A DNA stretch of 64,000 nt from JBFLVU01 sp964589625 (GTDB lineage Bacteria > Acidobacteriota > UBA4820 > DSQY01): the NCBI GenBank assembly GCA_964589625.1, contig CAZPSH010000011.1, positions 1-64,000 on the forward strand, given 5' to 3'. The notes under the pieces were generated by a model, which did no database searches, had not been told where the DNA came from, and was given only the letters and a program-made list of their open reading frames with translations. How positions within the stretch are numbered: position 1 is the first letter of the stretch; the number at the start of each line of letters is the position of its first letter. Shown piece after piece: positions 18,279 through 26,572 of the stretch. Made by a program: the position numbers and the translations under genes.

Positions 18279-19490
18279 ATGCGGCCTCTGAATCCTGCCG
18301 AACTCGAGATCGATCTCCTTTGCAAGGGCATCCGCCTCGATCCCCGCGCCTTGGAGGGGGACGCCCGGTTCCTGGCCAAGGTGCGGGCGGGGTTGGGATC
18401 GGGCCTCGAGTTGTGCCTCCCGGCGGCCCACAAAACGATCTGGGTCAACGTGCCGGTGGAAGAGTCCTTCGCGGCGGCCTCTCCCTATTCCCTCGAGCGG
18501 CGCGACGGGGGGTACCGGGTGGCCGACGCGCGGGAGGAGGGGCTGGCCTATCCCGTGCGCCTGCCGGCCCAGCCTTCCTGGTACGGCCGGCGCACCTCCC
18601 GCGGAATCCTCATGAGCCGGGTGGGCGTCCTGCAGGGGACCTACCTGGGGATCTACGTGGGGAGGGTCTGCCAGTTCTGGTCCGCCCAGCCCGCTCTGAA
18701 CTGTCGGTTTTGCGCCACGGGGCTCAACGTGGGCGTCACGGAGGCCGCCGAGAAGGACGTGGAGGACGTGGTGGAGACGGCCCTCGCCGCCAAGCGGGAG
18801 AGCGGGGTCACCTTCGTCCATTTCAACTCGGGCGACCAGGCGGGCGGGGGCCTGAAAACGGTGGAGCCCTACGTCCGGGCCGTGAAGGACCGGGTGGGCG
18901 CCCTCGTGGGCGTGCAGGTCCTCCCCGAGAAGGACCTGTCCCTCTACGACCGCCTCATCGACGCGGGGGTGGACCACTTCTCCTTCTGTTACGAGTTCCA
19001 AGACCCGGGGTGGTTCGAGCGGGTCTGCCCCGGCAAGGCCGCCACGGTGGGCCAGGAGGCCTTCTTCCGGGCCATGGAGTACACGGCGAAGAAGATGGGG
19101 AAGGGGCGAAACTCGGGGGAGATCATCGCCGGCCTGGAGCCCCTGGAGAAGACCCTGGAGGCCATCGATTTCATCACGTCCCTGGGCTGCTTCCCCACGG
19201 TGTGCATCTTCCGGCCCCTCAAGGGCACGGCGATGGAGAACGAACCCTCGCCCCGTTTTGAAGACATGGTCGTGGTCATGCGGAGGGTCTTCGAGTCCTG
19301 CATGGAAAGGGGACTGCCCGTGGGAATGGCCCCGAACATCGAGGTGAGCCTCATCGTCAACCCCGACGACGCCAGGGATCTAGTTCCCTGGAGCTGGGGG
19401 AAGGCGCTCTACGTGGCCCGCCTGAAAGCCGTGAAAGCTTTGGCGAGGCCCTATTTCGCTCTGAAGATGCGGCCGAGGAAGCCCGCCTGA
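18279..19490 (+). CDS. Radical SAM superfamily protein with non-canonical cysteine spacing
   Basis: 403 residues from the ATG at 18279 (GGAGG just upstream). The region after residue 135 reads like a radical-SAM TIM barrel. The cluster-binding segment is GRVC-x10-CRFCATG, that is CX10CX2C instead of CX3CX2C; the aromatic residue before the last Cys is kept. Later stretches (VHFNSGDQAGGG, GVQVLPEKDL, HFSFCYEFQDP, IAGLEPLEKTLEAID) resemble biotin/lipoyl-synthase-like barrels. The N-terminal 130 residues are not recognised. Function unknown. Downstream genes give no clear pathway clue. I am confident of the superfamily and not of the reaction. Confidence 0.75.
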   Translation: MRPLNPAELEIDLLCKGIRLDPRALEGDARFLAKVRAGLGSGLELCLPAAHKTIWVNVPVEESFAAASPYSLERRDGGYRVADAREEGLAYPVRLPAQPSWYGRRTSRGILMSRVGVLQGTYLGIYVGRVCQFWSAQPALNCRFCATGLNVGVTEAAEKDVEDVVETALAAKRESGVTFVHFNSGDQAGGGLKTVEPYVRAVKDRVGALVGVQVLPEKDLSLYDRLIDAGVDHFSFCYEFQDPGWFERVCPGKAATVGQEAFFRAMEYTAKKMGKGRNSGEIIAGLEPLEKTLEAIDFITSLGCFPTVCIFRPLKGTAMENEPSPRFEDMVVVMRRVFESCMERGLPVGMAPNIEVSLIVNPDDARDLVPWSWGKALYVARLKAVKALARPYFALKMRPRKPA

Positions 19491-19520
19491 GGCCCGAGTT
19501 TGGTCCTTCGAGGAGGGGCC

Positions 19521-19826
19521 ATGCGCTGGACGGAGACTACCGCGAAGGTCCTGTGCGCGGCCTGCGGGGCCGCCATCGTTCTGCTCGCGGCGGCGGGTGT
19601 CTCGGCCGGGCTCGAGGCGAAGGGGATTCTGAGGCTACCGTCCCTGCCCGATCCCTGGGGCGGGATCGCGCTGTGGACCCTCCTTGCGCTGAGCCTTCTC
19701 TTTGCCTTGGACAAGGGGATCCCCAGGGAGTCCCCTTGGGAAAATCGGCTCCTGTGGATGCGGAGGGCGCTCTTCGTCGCCGCCCTCCTGACGGTGCTGC
19801 TGGTGTCGGGGTTCGGGGGCCGCTGA
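19521..19826 (+). CDS. Small hypothetical membrane protein
   Basis: 101 residues from an ATG with AGGAGG seven bases upstream. Three hydrophobic stretches (about residues 10-30, 45-62 and 82-97) suggest a three-helix inner-membrane protein. No family is recognised. It sits between the radical-SAM gene and a quinone-reductase-like gene on the same strand, with short gaps. Confidence 0.65.
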   Translation: MRWTETTAKVLCAACGAAIVLLAAAGVSAGLEAKGILRLPSLPDPWGGIALWTLLALSLLFALDKGIPRESPWENRLLWMRRALFVAALLTVLLVSGFGGR

Positions 19827-19850
19827 GGGCCCGGTAAGAAAGGAACCGCT

Positions 19851-20873
19851 ATGAAAGCCGTGGTCATTCCGAAGTACGGGGACGCCTCCCTCCTGGAGGT
19901 CCGAGAAGTCCCGGCGCCGCCCTGCGCGCCGGGGACCCTCCTCGTGGACGTGCGCGCCGCCGGGGTCAACTTCGCCGACGTGCTCTCGAGGCTGGGAATC
20001 TACAAGGCGGCGCCCAAGCCGCCCTTCGTTCCCGGTATCGAGGTGGCGGGAGTCGTGGAGGCTACGGGGCAGGGCGTGCGGGCCTTCAAGCCGGGGGACC
20101 GGGTCATGGCCTTCTGCACCTTCGGGGGCTACGCGGAGAAGGTGGCCGCGCCCGAGGCCTTCGCCTTCAAACTCCCCGAGGATATGGGCTTTCCCGAGGC
20201 GGCGGCCTTCCCGGTGCAGTACCTGACGGCCTGGCACGCCGTCCACCAATTGGCCCACGTCCGGGAGGGGGATACGGTCCTCGTCCACGCCGCGGCGGGC
20301 GGGGTGGGCATCGCCTGCCTCCAACTGCTGAGGCACGCCGGCGCGAGGGTCTTCGCCACCGTGAGCAGCGAACAGAAGGCGGCCGTGGTGAAGGAGGAGT
20401 ATCCCGAGGCGGTTCCCGTCCTCTACACCCGGGAGGATTTTGCGGATCGAATCCGGAAGGAATCGGGGCGGGGGGTGGACGTGGTCCTGGACTCCATCGG
20501 GGGCGACACCTTTGCGAGGTCCTGGAGTCTCCTGGAGCCTTACGGCCGCCACGTCCTCTTCGGGGCCGCCGCGGCGGTGAAGCCCGGAGCCATCGCAAGG
20601 CTGGGCGCTTTGTGGCGCTTGCGGCGCATGCTCCTGGTCTCGCCCCTTGCCATGATCGACAAGAACCGAACGCTCTCCGGCTTCAACCTCTACCACATGG
20701 CCTCGCGCAGCGACCTATTGAGGGAGGCCGCCGCGCGGATGCTCGAGCTTCGGGTCCAAGGGGTCGTGAAGCCCCGCGTGGGGCTCGCCCTTCCCCTGGA
20801 AAAGGCCGCCGAGGCGCACCGACGCATGCAAGACCGCCGCACCATCGGAAAGGTCGTCCTCACCGTCGGATGA
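19851..20873 (+). CDS. NADPH:quinone reductase-like medium-chain dehydrogenase
   Basis: 340 residues of the zinc-independent medium-chain reductase group (quinone oxidoreductase/VAT1-like). The N-terminal GroES-like domain contains AAGVNFADVLSRLG and PFVPGIEVAG. The Rossmann domain has the NADPH loop HAAAGGVG near residue 143, and the C-terminus reads PLEKAAEAHRRM...IGKVVLTVG. The catalytic zinc ligands of alcohol dehydrogenases are absent, as expected for this group. Preceded by AAGGAA. Likely reduces quinones or enones with NADPH in the cytoplasm. Confidence 0.9.
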   Translation: MKAVVIPKYGDASLLEVREVPAPPCAPGTLLVDVRAAGVNFADVLSRLGIYKAAPKPPFVPGIEVAGVVEATGQGVRAFKPGDRVMAFCTFGGYAEKVAAPEAFAFKLPEDMGFPEAAAFPVQYLTAWHAVHQLAHVREGDTVLVHAAAGGVGIACLQLLRHAGARVFATVSSEQKAAVVKEEYPEAVPVLYTREDFADRIRKESGRGVDVVLDSIGGDTFARSWSLLEPYGRHVLFGAAAAVKPGAIARLGALWRLRRMLLVSPLAMIDKNRTLSGFNLYHMASRSDLLREAAARMLELRVQGVVKPRVGLALPLEKAAEAHRRMQDRRTIGKVVLTVG

Positions 20874-21060
20874 GGCCGTGCCCCCGGACGCGGCCCAAGG
20901 GGAGCGGCCGCGAGGGCGAAGGCGCTCGGAAGCGGCGCGGCCAAACGTCAAGATGCTCCTCGCTTTCCGTTTTGGGGGTTCCTCTCCCCCGGGGGAAGCG
21001 GCCGCTTCGCTCCGTGCGATGAGGAAGCTGGTGAGGAGGAAGGCGACCGGCCTTCAGACC
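20874..21060. other. GC-rich intergenic stretch, no gene recognised
   Basis: First half of a 365-base gap between the quinone-reductase gene and hipB. It is as GC-rich as the coding DNA around it. The only structure I noticed is a 14-bp palindrome at 20995-21008 (GAAGCGGCCGCTTC) without a T-tract. A 75-codon reading frame crosses it into the AT-rich leader and looks spurious. The AT-rich second half is described separately. Confidence 0.6.
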
Positions 21061-21075
21061 GTCCTGACTACCATC

Positions 21076-21227
21076 CTATTTAGGACGATTATAATTGAAT
21101 TCTAATATAATACTCTATTTTAGGACTTTTAACCATATCTCCGTAGTGTCGTGTGCCCTTCTGATAGAATTGACTAATACACCTTAATAGGACTATATTG
21201 CATAAGAATATCTATTGTAGTCCTTTA
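21076..21227. repeat. Four AGGAC boxes in the AT-rich hipBA leader (candidate HipB operators)
   Basis: Within about 180 AT-rich bases the core AGGAC recurs four times with A/T flanks: CTATTTAGGAC (21076-21086), CTATTTTAGGAC (21115-21126), TTAATAGGACT (21184-21194), and on the other strand TAAAGGACTAC (21217-21227). The first also forms the palindrome TCCTATTTAGGA. The third runs into the predicted -10 box and the fourth lies between promoter and start. This layout suits autorepression by the adjacent HTH protein; binding itself is inference. Confidence 0.6.
21170..21199 (+). promoter_or_regulatory. Predicted sigma70 promoter of hipBA
   Basis: TTGACT (21170-21175), 18-base spacer, TATATT (21194-21199), about 40 bases before the hipB ATG. 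An AGGAC box overlaps the -10 element, so a bound repressor would block polymerase. Confidence 0.65.
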
Positions 21228-21238
21228 TGGGGTGATTC

Positions 21239-21559
21239 ATGGTAAGTCAATTTCTCTATGAAGAGTGGGAGGCGGAGCTCGGTCGCCAGTTGCGCGCGTT
21301 GCGCCTGCGGCAAAATCTGGATCAGAGGCAGCTGGCGGCCCAGGCGGGCGTCGCGCTCAATGCCGTACGACACCTGGAGGCCGGAAAAGGGGCGACCATC
21401 CGGTCCCTCGTTAAGGTGCTCCGTACCCTGGGAAGGGCGGACTGGCTTCAGTCCCTGGCGCCTCCCGTCGCCATCAGCCCGCTCCAGATGCTGAAGGCCA
21501 AACCCCGCCGGCAGCGCGCCTCACGGAAGCGAAAGCCGGCCGGGCAGGCCCATGTATAA
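21239..21559 (+). CDS. hipB: HipB-like XRE-family antitoxin/transcriptional regulator
   Basis: 106 residues with a Cro/C1-type helix-turn-helix at about residues 12-62 (LGRQLRALRLRQNLDQRQLAAQAGV...RHLEAGKGATI). The C-terminal tail is basic (KPRRQRASRKRK). The start is the first ATG, 40 bases after the predicted promoter. It overlaps hipA by 8 bases, the usual antitoxin-first arrangement. Expected to bind the AGGAC boxes in its own leader and to hold HipA inactive. Confidence 0.85.
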   Translation: MVSQFLYEEWEAELGRQLRALRLRQNLDQRQLAAQAGVALNAVRHLEAGKGATIRSLVKVLRTLGRADWLQSLAPPVAISPLQMLKAKPRRQRASRKRKPAGQAHV

Positions 21560-22826
21560 GCCCGTAGACGCCATCGAAGTCCGTATCTGGGGGAAGAGCG
21601 TGGGGGCGGTGGCGTTGGACCCAACGCTGGGGTTCTACGCATTCGAGTACGATCCCGCCTTCCTGAAGACGGGCGTGGAACTCGCGCCCCTTGCCATGCC
21701 CCTCTCCGAGGGCCATGCGCCTTTCGTGTTCACCCAGCTCCCGGAGAGAACGTTCTGGCGCTTGCCCGCCATGCTGGCCGACGCGCTCCCCGACGACTTC
21801 GGAAACGCGCTCGTGGACGCGTGGATGGCACAGCACGGTGTCGCCAAGGACCGGATCACGCCCCTGGACCGCTTGGCGTACATGAACAAACGCGGCCTGG
21901 GGGCTTTGGAGTTCAGGCCGGCGCGCGGCGCGACCCGCGCCGCGAGCACGGCCGTCAAACTTTCGGCACTCGTGGAAGGCGCCCGGCTGGCCGTGGCCGG
22001 GAATCTCGATCAGGCGGGCGCGGCGCTCGCCCAGATCATCCGCGTGGGGACTTCCGCGGGCGGCGCTCGCGCCAAGGCGGTCATCGCGTGGAATCCCGCG
22101 ACGGGCGAGATCCGGACCGGTCAATTCGAGGTCCCCGAGGGCTTCGAGCACTGGCTTCTCAAGTTCGACGGCATGGGCTCCGACCGAGAGCTGGGCGAAG
22201 GCCAGGGGTACGGCCGGATCGAATTCGCCTACTACCTGATGGCGCGGGCGGCGGGCATCGCAATGTCTCCCTGCCGCCTCATGGAAGAGGGCGGTCGGGC
22301 CCATTTCATGACCAAGCGCTTTGATCGCGAGGGGAACGCGAAGCACCACGTCCAAACCCTGTGCGCGATGGCCCACATGGATTACCGGCAGGTCGCGACC
22401 CACGACGCCGGCCAGCTCTTCCTCACGCTGAAAGACCTGCGATTGGGATACTCGACGTTCGAGCAGGCCTTCCGCCGGGTCGCCTTCAACGTCATGGCCG
22501 CCAACTGCGACGATCACTCCAAGAACGTCTCCTTTCTCCTGCGGGAGGGGGCCGAGTGGGAACTGGCGCCCGCCTACGACGTGACGCACGCCTTTAACCC
22601 GCAGGGAGAGTGGACCTACCAGCACCTCCTCGGGGTGAACGGAAAGTTCGCGAACATGACGCGCGAGGACCTCCTCCGGCTCGCCGACCGCTTCGCCATC
22701 GGCACGGCTCCGTCCGTTCTCCACGAGGTAGGGGCCGCCGTGGCCGACTGGCCCATCCATGCCGGAAAGGCGGGGCTGGACCCGCCCCAGACCGAGCGCA
22801 TTGCCAGGCACCATTGTCTGCTGTAA
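21552..22826 (+). CDS. hipA: HipA-like serine/threonine kinase toxin
   Basis: 424 residues, close to the 440 of E. coli HipA. The N-terminal couple_hipA domain spans about 1-110. The kinase domain has the Gly-rich loop GTSAGGARAKA near 160-170 with HWLLKFDG after it, the catalytic loop AANCDDHSKNVSF near 317-329, and the metal-binding LAPAYDVT near 340. By family knowledge it phosphorylates an aminoacyl-tRNA synthetase or another target, causing growth arrest and persistence. Co-transcribed with hipB. All key kinase residues appear intact, so the toxin is probably active. Confidence 0.93.
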   Translation: MYKPVDAIEVRIWGKSVGAVALDPTLGFYAFEYDPAFLKTGVELAPLAMPLSEGHAPFVFTQLPERTFWRLPAMLADALPDDFGNALVDAWMAQHGVAKDRITPLDRLAYMNKRGLGALEFRPARGATRAASTAVKLSALVEGARLAVAGNLDQAGAALAQIIRVGTSAGGARAKAVIAWNPATGEIRTGQFEVPEGFEHWLLKFDGMGSDRELGEGQGYGRIEFAYYLMARAAGIAMSPCRLMEEGGRAHFMTKRFDREGNAKHHVQTLCAMAHMDYRQVATHDAGQLFLTLKDLRLGYSTFEQAFRRVAFNVMAANCDDHSKNVSFLLREGAEWELAPAYDVTHAFNPQGEWTYQHLLGVNGKFANMTREDLLRLADRFAIGTAPSVLHEVGAAVADWPIHAGKAGLDPPQTERIARHHCLL

Positions 22827-22892
22827 GAGAACGCCCGCAGGGGCCTGGGATCTCGCCCGTTGAGCTCAACGGATACGGGGCCCGCCGGCGCC

Positions 22893-23690
22893 TCAAGCCA
22901 GGAGGAACTTCGTCCTTCCCCCGTCCACTACGAGGGCCACTCCCGTGATGTAGGAAGCCTTTTCGGAGCAGAGGAAGGCCACGGCGGCGGCCACCTCCTC
23001 CGGCTCTCCGAGGCGGCCGGCGGGGATGGAGGCCGCCCAGGCGGCGCGCACAGATTCGGGGGCGGAGCCCTCCCGGGAGGCGGTGGCGGCGGCCAGTTCC
23101 TCGAGGCGCTCGGTGCGCGTGTTGCCGGGGCAGACGCTGTTGAGCGTGACGCCGTCAGGGGCGGCGTCGGCGGCCAGGGTTTTGAGGAGGCCCGTGACGG
23201 CGGGCCGGTAGACGTTGGAGAGGAGTAGCCCGGGAATGGGCTCCCAGACCGAAACCGATGTGAGGGCCACGATTCGGCCCCACTTCCTCTGGCGCATCCC
23301 CGGCAGGACCCCGCGGATGAGCCGGGCCGCGGAAAGGAAGGTGGATTCCCAGCCCTTCCGGAGGGCGTCCTCCGTGAGGAGCGAGGCGGCCTCCCCCGAC
23401 GGCGGCCCTCCGGCGTTGGCGAAGAGCACGTCGCAGCGGCCGTATCCTTCGTGGAGATCCTTCAGGACCGAGGAGATCTCCCCGTTGTCCGACAGGTCCG
23501 CGGCACGGAAGAGGGCGCGGACGCCGAAGCGCCGGCGTAGGTCCCCCGAGAGGGCGGCCAGCGACTCCTCCCGTCTCGCCACGAGGAACAGGTCGCACCC
23601 CTCCGCCGCCAGGGCCTCCGCAACGGCCCTTCCGATGCCCGCGCTGGATCCGCAGACCAGCGCCGCCTTGCCCTTGAGTCCGAGGTCCAT
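22893..23690 (-). CDS. Short-chain dehydrogenase/reductase family protein lacking the catalytic Tyr and Lys
   Basis: 265 residues from the ATG at 23690 (GGGAGG upstream); a start at 23723 is less likely. The cofactor loop CGSSAGIGRAVAEAL and FANAGGPPSG are present. The usual YxxxK active site is replaced: the aligned segment reads LLSNVYRPAVTGLLKTLA, so the Tyr position is Ser and the Lys position is Arg. This matches a known atypical subgroup of FabG-like SDRs whose catalytic tetrad is imperfect. It follows prfA on the same strand after 162 bases. Substrate unknown, and classical reductase chemistry is doubtful. Confidence 0.85.
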   Translation of the reverse strand: MDLGLKGKAALVCGSSAGIGRAVAEALAAEGCDLFLVARREESLAALSGDLRRRFGVRALFRAADLSDNGEISSVLKDLHEGYGRCDVLFANAGGPPSGEAASLLTEDALRKGWESTFLSAARLIRGVLPGMRQRKWGRIVALTSVSVWEPIPGLLLSNVYRPAVTGLLKTLAADAAPDGVTLNSVCPGNTRTERLEELAAATASREGSAPESVRAAWAASIPAGRLGEPEEVAAAVAFLCSEKASYITGVALVVDGGRTKFLLA

Positions 23691-23852
23691 GCCGCCCTCC
23701 CATAGGGAGGGACATTTAACCACATGGGCGCAGAAAGGCGAGCCGGAGAGCGGAGGGCTGGACGCAGCGGAAGCGCGGATCCCTTTCCGCGACTCGTTCC
23801 ATCCCGGGTGTGAAAATCGCGAATCCGCCTTCCGAGCCCCCCGTCTTCCGTC

Positions 23853-24944
23853 TTACTTCACGGCCCTGGCGAATTCCTCTTCGAGGCGCTCGGCCTCGAA
23901 GGTCTGGACGAGGGGTTCGAGGAGCATGTCCATGTCGCCGTCGAGGATGTCGGAAAGGCGGTGGATCGTGAGGTTGATGCGGTGGTCCGTGCACCGGTTC
24001 TGGGGGAAGTTGTAGGTTCGGATCTTCTCCGAGCGGTCGCCCGAGCGGACCATGGATTTGCGGGTGGCGCTGAGCTCCGCCATGCGCTTCTCCTCCTCCA
24101 TCTGGAGGAGCCGGGAGCGGAGGATCTTGAGGGCCTTGGCCTTGTTCTTGATCTGGCTCTTCTCGTCCTGGCAGGAGACCACCAGGCCCGTGGGCAGGTG
24201 GGTGATGCGGATCGCGCTGTAGGTCGTGTTCACGCTCTGGCCGCCGGGCCCCGAGGAGCAGAAGCGGTCGATGCGCAGGTCCTTCTCGTCGATCTGGACG
24301 TCGATCTCTTCGGCCTCGGGCAGGACCGCCACGGTGACGGCGCTCGTGTGGATCCGGCCCTGGGCCTCGGTGGAGGGGACGCGCTGGACCCTGTGGACGC
24401 CGGCCTCGAATTTGAGGCGCGAGTAAACCCTCTCCCCCGACAGAGAGCAGACCGCCTCCTTGAAACCGCCGAGGTCCGTCCGGTTCTCGTCCAGAACCTC
24501 GATCTTCCAGCCCTTCCGCTCGGCGTAATGGGCGTACATCCGGAACAGGTCCCCCGCGAAGAGGGCCGCCTCCTCGCCGCCCGTTCCGGCCCGGATCTCC
24601 AGGATGGCGTTCTTGGCGTCGTTGGGATCGGTGGGCAGAAGGCAGACCATGAGGGCCCGCTCGAGCTCTTCGAGGCGCGGAGCGAGGGCCTCGGCTTCCT
24701 CGCGCCCCATGGCGGCCAGCTCGGCATCCTCGCCCGAAGCGAGCTCCCTGGCCCCCTCGAAGTCGGCGAGCGCCTTCTTGTAGCGGAGGTAGGTCTGAAC
24801 GGTGTCGTTCAGGTCCGCGTAGGCTTTGGAGAGCTCCCGGTAGCGGCCGGAATCGCCCATCACCTCGGGCCGGCCCAGCTGGTCGGCGATCTCGTTTCGC
24901 CTCTCCACGAGGCCGTCGAGGCGCGAGAGGATGGCCGCGTCCAT
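23853..24944 (-). CDS. prfA: Peptide chain release factor 1
   Basis: 363 residues, normal RF1 length. It hydrolyses peptidyl-tRNA at UAA and UAG codons. The GGQ catalytic loop is SSGPGGQSVNTT (about 228-239), and the stop-codon-recognising tripeptide is PST in QRVPSTEAQGR (PxT is the RF1 type; RF2 has SPF). It lies 18 bases after the DUF1385 gene in an rpmE-DUF1385-prfA order that is common in bacteria. Its presence matters for the TAG in lanB, which RF1 should read as stop. Confidence 0.97.
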   Translation of the reverse strand: MDAAILSRLDGLVERRNEIADQLGRPEVMGDSGRYRELSKAYADLNDTVQTYLRYKKALADFEGARELASGEDAELAAMGREEAEALAPRLEELERALMVCLLPTDPNDAKNAILEIRAGTGGEEAALFAGDLFRMYAHYAERKGWKIEVLDENRTDLGGFKEAVCSLSGERVYSRLKFEAGVHRVQRVPSTEAQGRIHTSAVTVAVLPEAEEIDVQIDEKDLRIDRFCSSGPGGQSVNTTYSAIRITHLPTGLVVSCQDEKSQIKNKAKALKILRSRLLQMEEEKRMAELSATRKSMVRSGDRSEKIRTYNFPQNRCTDHRINLTIHRLSDILDGDMDMLLEPLVQTFEAERLEEEFARAVK

Positions 24945-24962
24945 GGGGTCTCTCCTTCCGCC

Positions 24963-25934
24963 TCAGGCCGCGACGGCTTCGGCGTCCAGGTCCCGCGCCT
25001 CGCGGAGGGCCTGGAGGGCCACCTCGAGCATGGGGTCGTCGGGCTCGCGCGTGGTGAGGAGCTGGAAGGCGAGGCCCGGCCAGAGGAGGGGCCGCACCCA
25101 CGGGCTTCTCGGAAACTTGGCCGTGAAGCGGATCAACTCGTAGGAGATCCCCGCGATGAGGGGCAGGAAGACGATCCGCGCCAGGGCCTTGGCCCAGAAG
25201 GGGAAGGAGTGGGGGACGAGGGAGAAGACCAGGATGGACACCACCATGACGAAGAGGAGGAAGGAGGTCCCGCAGCGCGGATGCAGGCGCGCGTGCCGGC
25301 GCGCGTTTTCCACCGTGAGGTCCTCCTCCGCTTCCCACGTGAAGACCACCTTGTGTTCGGCGCCGTGGTAGGCGAAGACCCTCCGAATGTCCTTGGCCAG
25401 AGAGATGCCGAGGATGTAGACCAGAAAGACCGCCACCCTCAGGGCCCCGTCCACCAAGTTGAACCCGATGGAGTTCTGGGCCAGGCTCCAGCGCGTGGAG
25501 AGGAACTGCGTGGCCACGAGTGGGAGATAAAAGAACAGGAGCACCCCCAGGGCCAGGGAGAGCGCCACCGTGAGGACGAGGGACCAGGTGGAGGCGGCGG
25601 CGGGCTTCTCTCCCTCTTTTTCTTCCTCGGCCATGGCCACCTCGGCCGAGTAGTTCAGGGCCGAGATGCCCAGCATGAGGGACTTGAAGAGAATGACCGA
25701 GCCCCGCACCACGGGGAGGTTTCCGAACCGGCCGCGGGCCGTCTCCAGAAGCCTCTCCTTCTTGACCTGGACGTCGCCCTTCGGGTCTCGGACGGCCACG
25801 GCGTAGGTCTTTGGGAGCCGCATGAGGACCCCCTCGATCACCGCCTGCCCGCCCACCAGCACGCTCCCCTCGGCCAGGAGGGGCAGAAACACCCTCCGCG
25901 CCGCCCGGGACAGGGCACCGCCGGATTCGATCAT
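24963..25934 (-). CDS. DUF1385 family membrane protein (YqhQ-like)
   Basis: 323 residues. The family signature VGGQAVIEGVLMR is near residue 28-40, and YHGAEHKVVF and HPRCGTSFLLF follow in the central part. Four or five hydrophobic segments lie between about 85 and 275. Function is not established. The gene is nearly always next to rpmE and prfA/prmC, and here it lies 12 bases after rpmE. Confidence 0.9.
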   Translation of the reverse strand: MIESGGALSRAARRVFLPLLAEGSVLVGGQAVIEGVLMRLPKTYAVAVRDPKGDVQVKKERLLETARGRFGNLPVVRGSVILFKSLMLGISALNYSAEVAMAEEEKEGEKPAAASTWSLVLTVALSLALGVLLFFYLPLVATQFLSTRWSLAQNSIGFNLVDGALRVAVFLVYILGISLAKDIRRVFAYHGAEHKVVFTWEAEEDLTVENARRHARLHPRCGTSFLLFVMVVSILVFSLVPHSFPFWAKALARIVFLPLIAGISYELIRFTAKFPRSPWVRPLLWPGLAFQLLTTREPDDPMLEVALQALREARDLDAEAVAA

Positions 25935-25946
25935 GGGGGGGACGGC

Positions 25947-26153
25947 CTACTCCGACTTGGTCTTGTACTTGCGGTTGAACTTCTCGATCCGGCCCGCGGT
26001 GTCCAGGTACTTCTGCTTGCCCGTGAAGAAGGGGTGGCAGTTGGAGCAGATCTCCACCTTCAGGTCCTTCTTCGTGGAGCGGGTCGGAAACGTGTTCCCG
26101 CAGGCACACGTCACGGTGACTTCGTGGTATGCGGGGTGAATGGCTTTCTTCAT
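25947..26153 (-). CDS. rpmE: 50S ribosomal protein L31 (zinc-binding form)
   Basis: 68 residues starting MKKAIHPAYHEV, with GGAGG upstream. It has the zinc-ribbon cysteines Cys16-x-Cys18 and Cys37-x2-Cys40, so this is the C+ type of L31. First gene of the rpmE-DUF1385-prfA operon, and preceded by a good promoter. A component of the 50S subunit at the central protuberance. Confidence 0.97.
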   Translation of the reverse strand: MKKAIHPAYHEVTVTCACGNTFPTRSTKKDLKVEICSNCHPFFTGKQKYLDTAGRIEKFNRKYKTKSE

Positions 26154-26179
26154 GGAGCAGAACCTCCTAGCAAAAGAAG

Positions 26180-26208
26180 ATTTTAGCCCAATTCCCGGCC
26201 CGTGGCAA
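26180..26208 (-). promoter_or_regulatory. Predicted sigma70 promoter of rpmE operon
   Basis: On the minus strand: TTGCCA (26208-26203), 17-base spacer, TAAAAT (26185-26180). The expected start of transcription lies about 20 bases before the rpmE ATG. Confidence 0.7.
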
Positions 26209-26366
26209 GGGGACGGATGCCCCCGCCGAAAGGGCCGACGCTTGGGCCGGCGATCGAGGGGCCACCGGCCAGGGAATTCGGGAAACGGGAGAAACGAGGT
26301 TCCGCCCCTGTCCCGCATGGGTCGCCCGGGGCCCGGTTGTTTGCGGATCTCTCCCGGGCACCCCGT
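26209..26366. other. Intergenic DNA between divergent rpmE and sdh promoters
   Basis: Part of a 419-base gap (26154-26572). Apart from the two promoters I see no gene, repeat or riboswitch here. After the sdh promoter a leader of about 170 bases precedes sdhA, containing GC-rich inverted segments but no recognisable regulatory RNA. Confidence 0.5.
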
Positions 26367-26395
26367 TTGACACTGGCGCCAAGCGGCATTATCTT
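26367..26395 (+). promoter_or_regulatory. Predicted sigma70 promoter of sdhACDB
   Basis: TTGACA (26367-26372), 17-base spacer, TATCTT (26390-26395). Leaves a leader of about 170 bases before sdhA. Confidence 0.7.
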
Positions 26396-26572
26396 GGCCC
26401 CTTTGATGCTGGGGGACCTGTTTGAATCCATCGTCGAGGGGTGCCCGCACGCGGTCCGGCCGCGGCACGCTCCCCATCCGCGGCCGCTGAGGGGCCCGCG
26501 GACGCCTTCCCGCGGGCGGAGCCGCCGGGTCACACGCTTTCCCCCTGGCAGGGGGAAGGAGGGAGGAATCGA

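Noticed and set aside
20995..21008. A 14-bp palindrome GAAGCGGCCGCTTC as an operator or terminator
   Set aside because: No T-tract and no related copies nearby; GC-rich palindromes of this size are expected in such DNA.
20878..21105. A 75-codon + strand frame in the gap before hipB
   Set aside because: Runs from GC-rich into the AT-rich leader with no ribosome-binding site or recognisable protein features.
23961..26186. A 741-codon + strand frame opposite prfA, DUF1385 and rpmE
   Set aside because: Shadow of three clear minus-strand genes; it crosses their boundaries and has biased composition.
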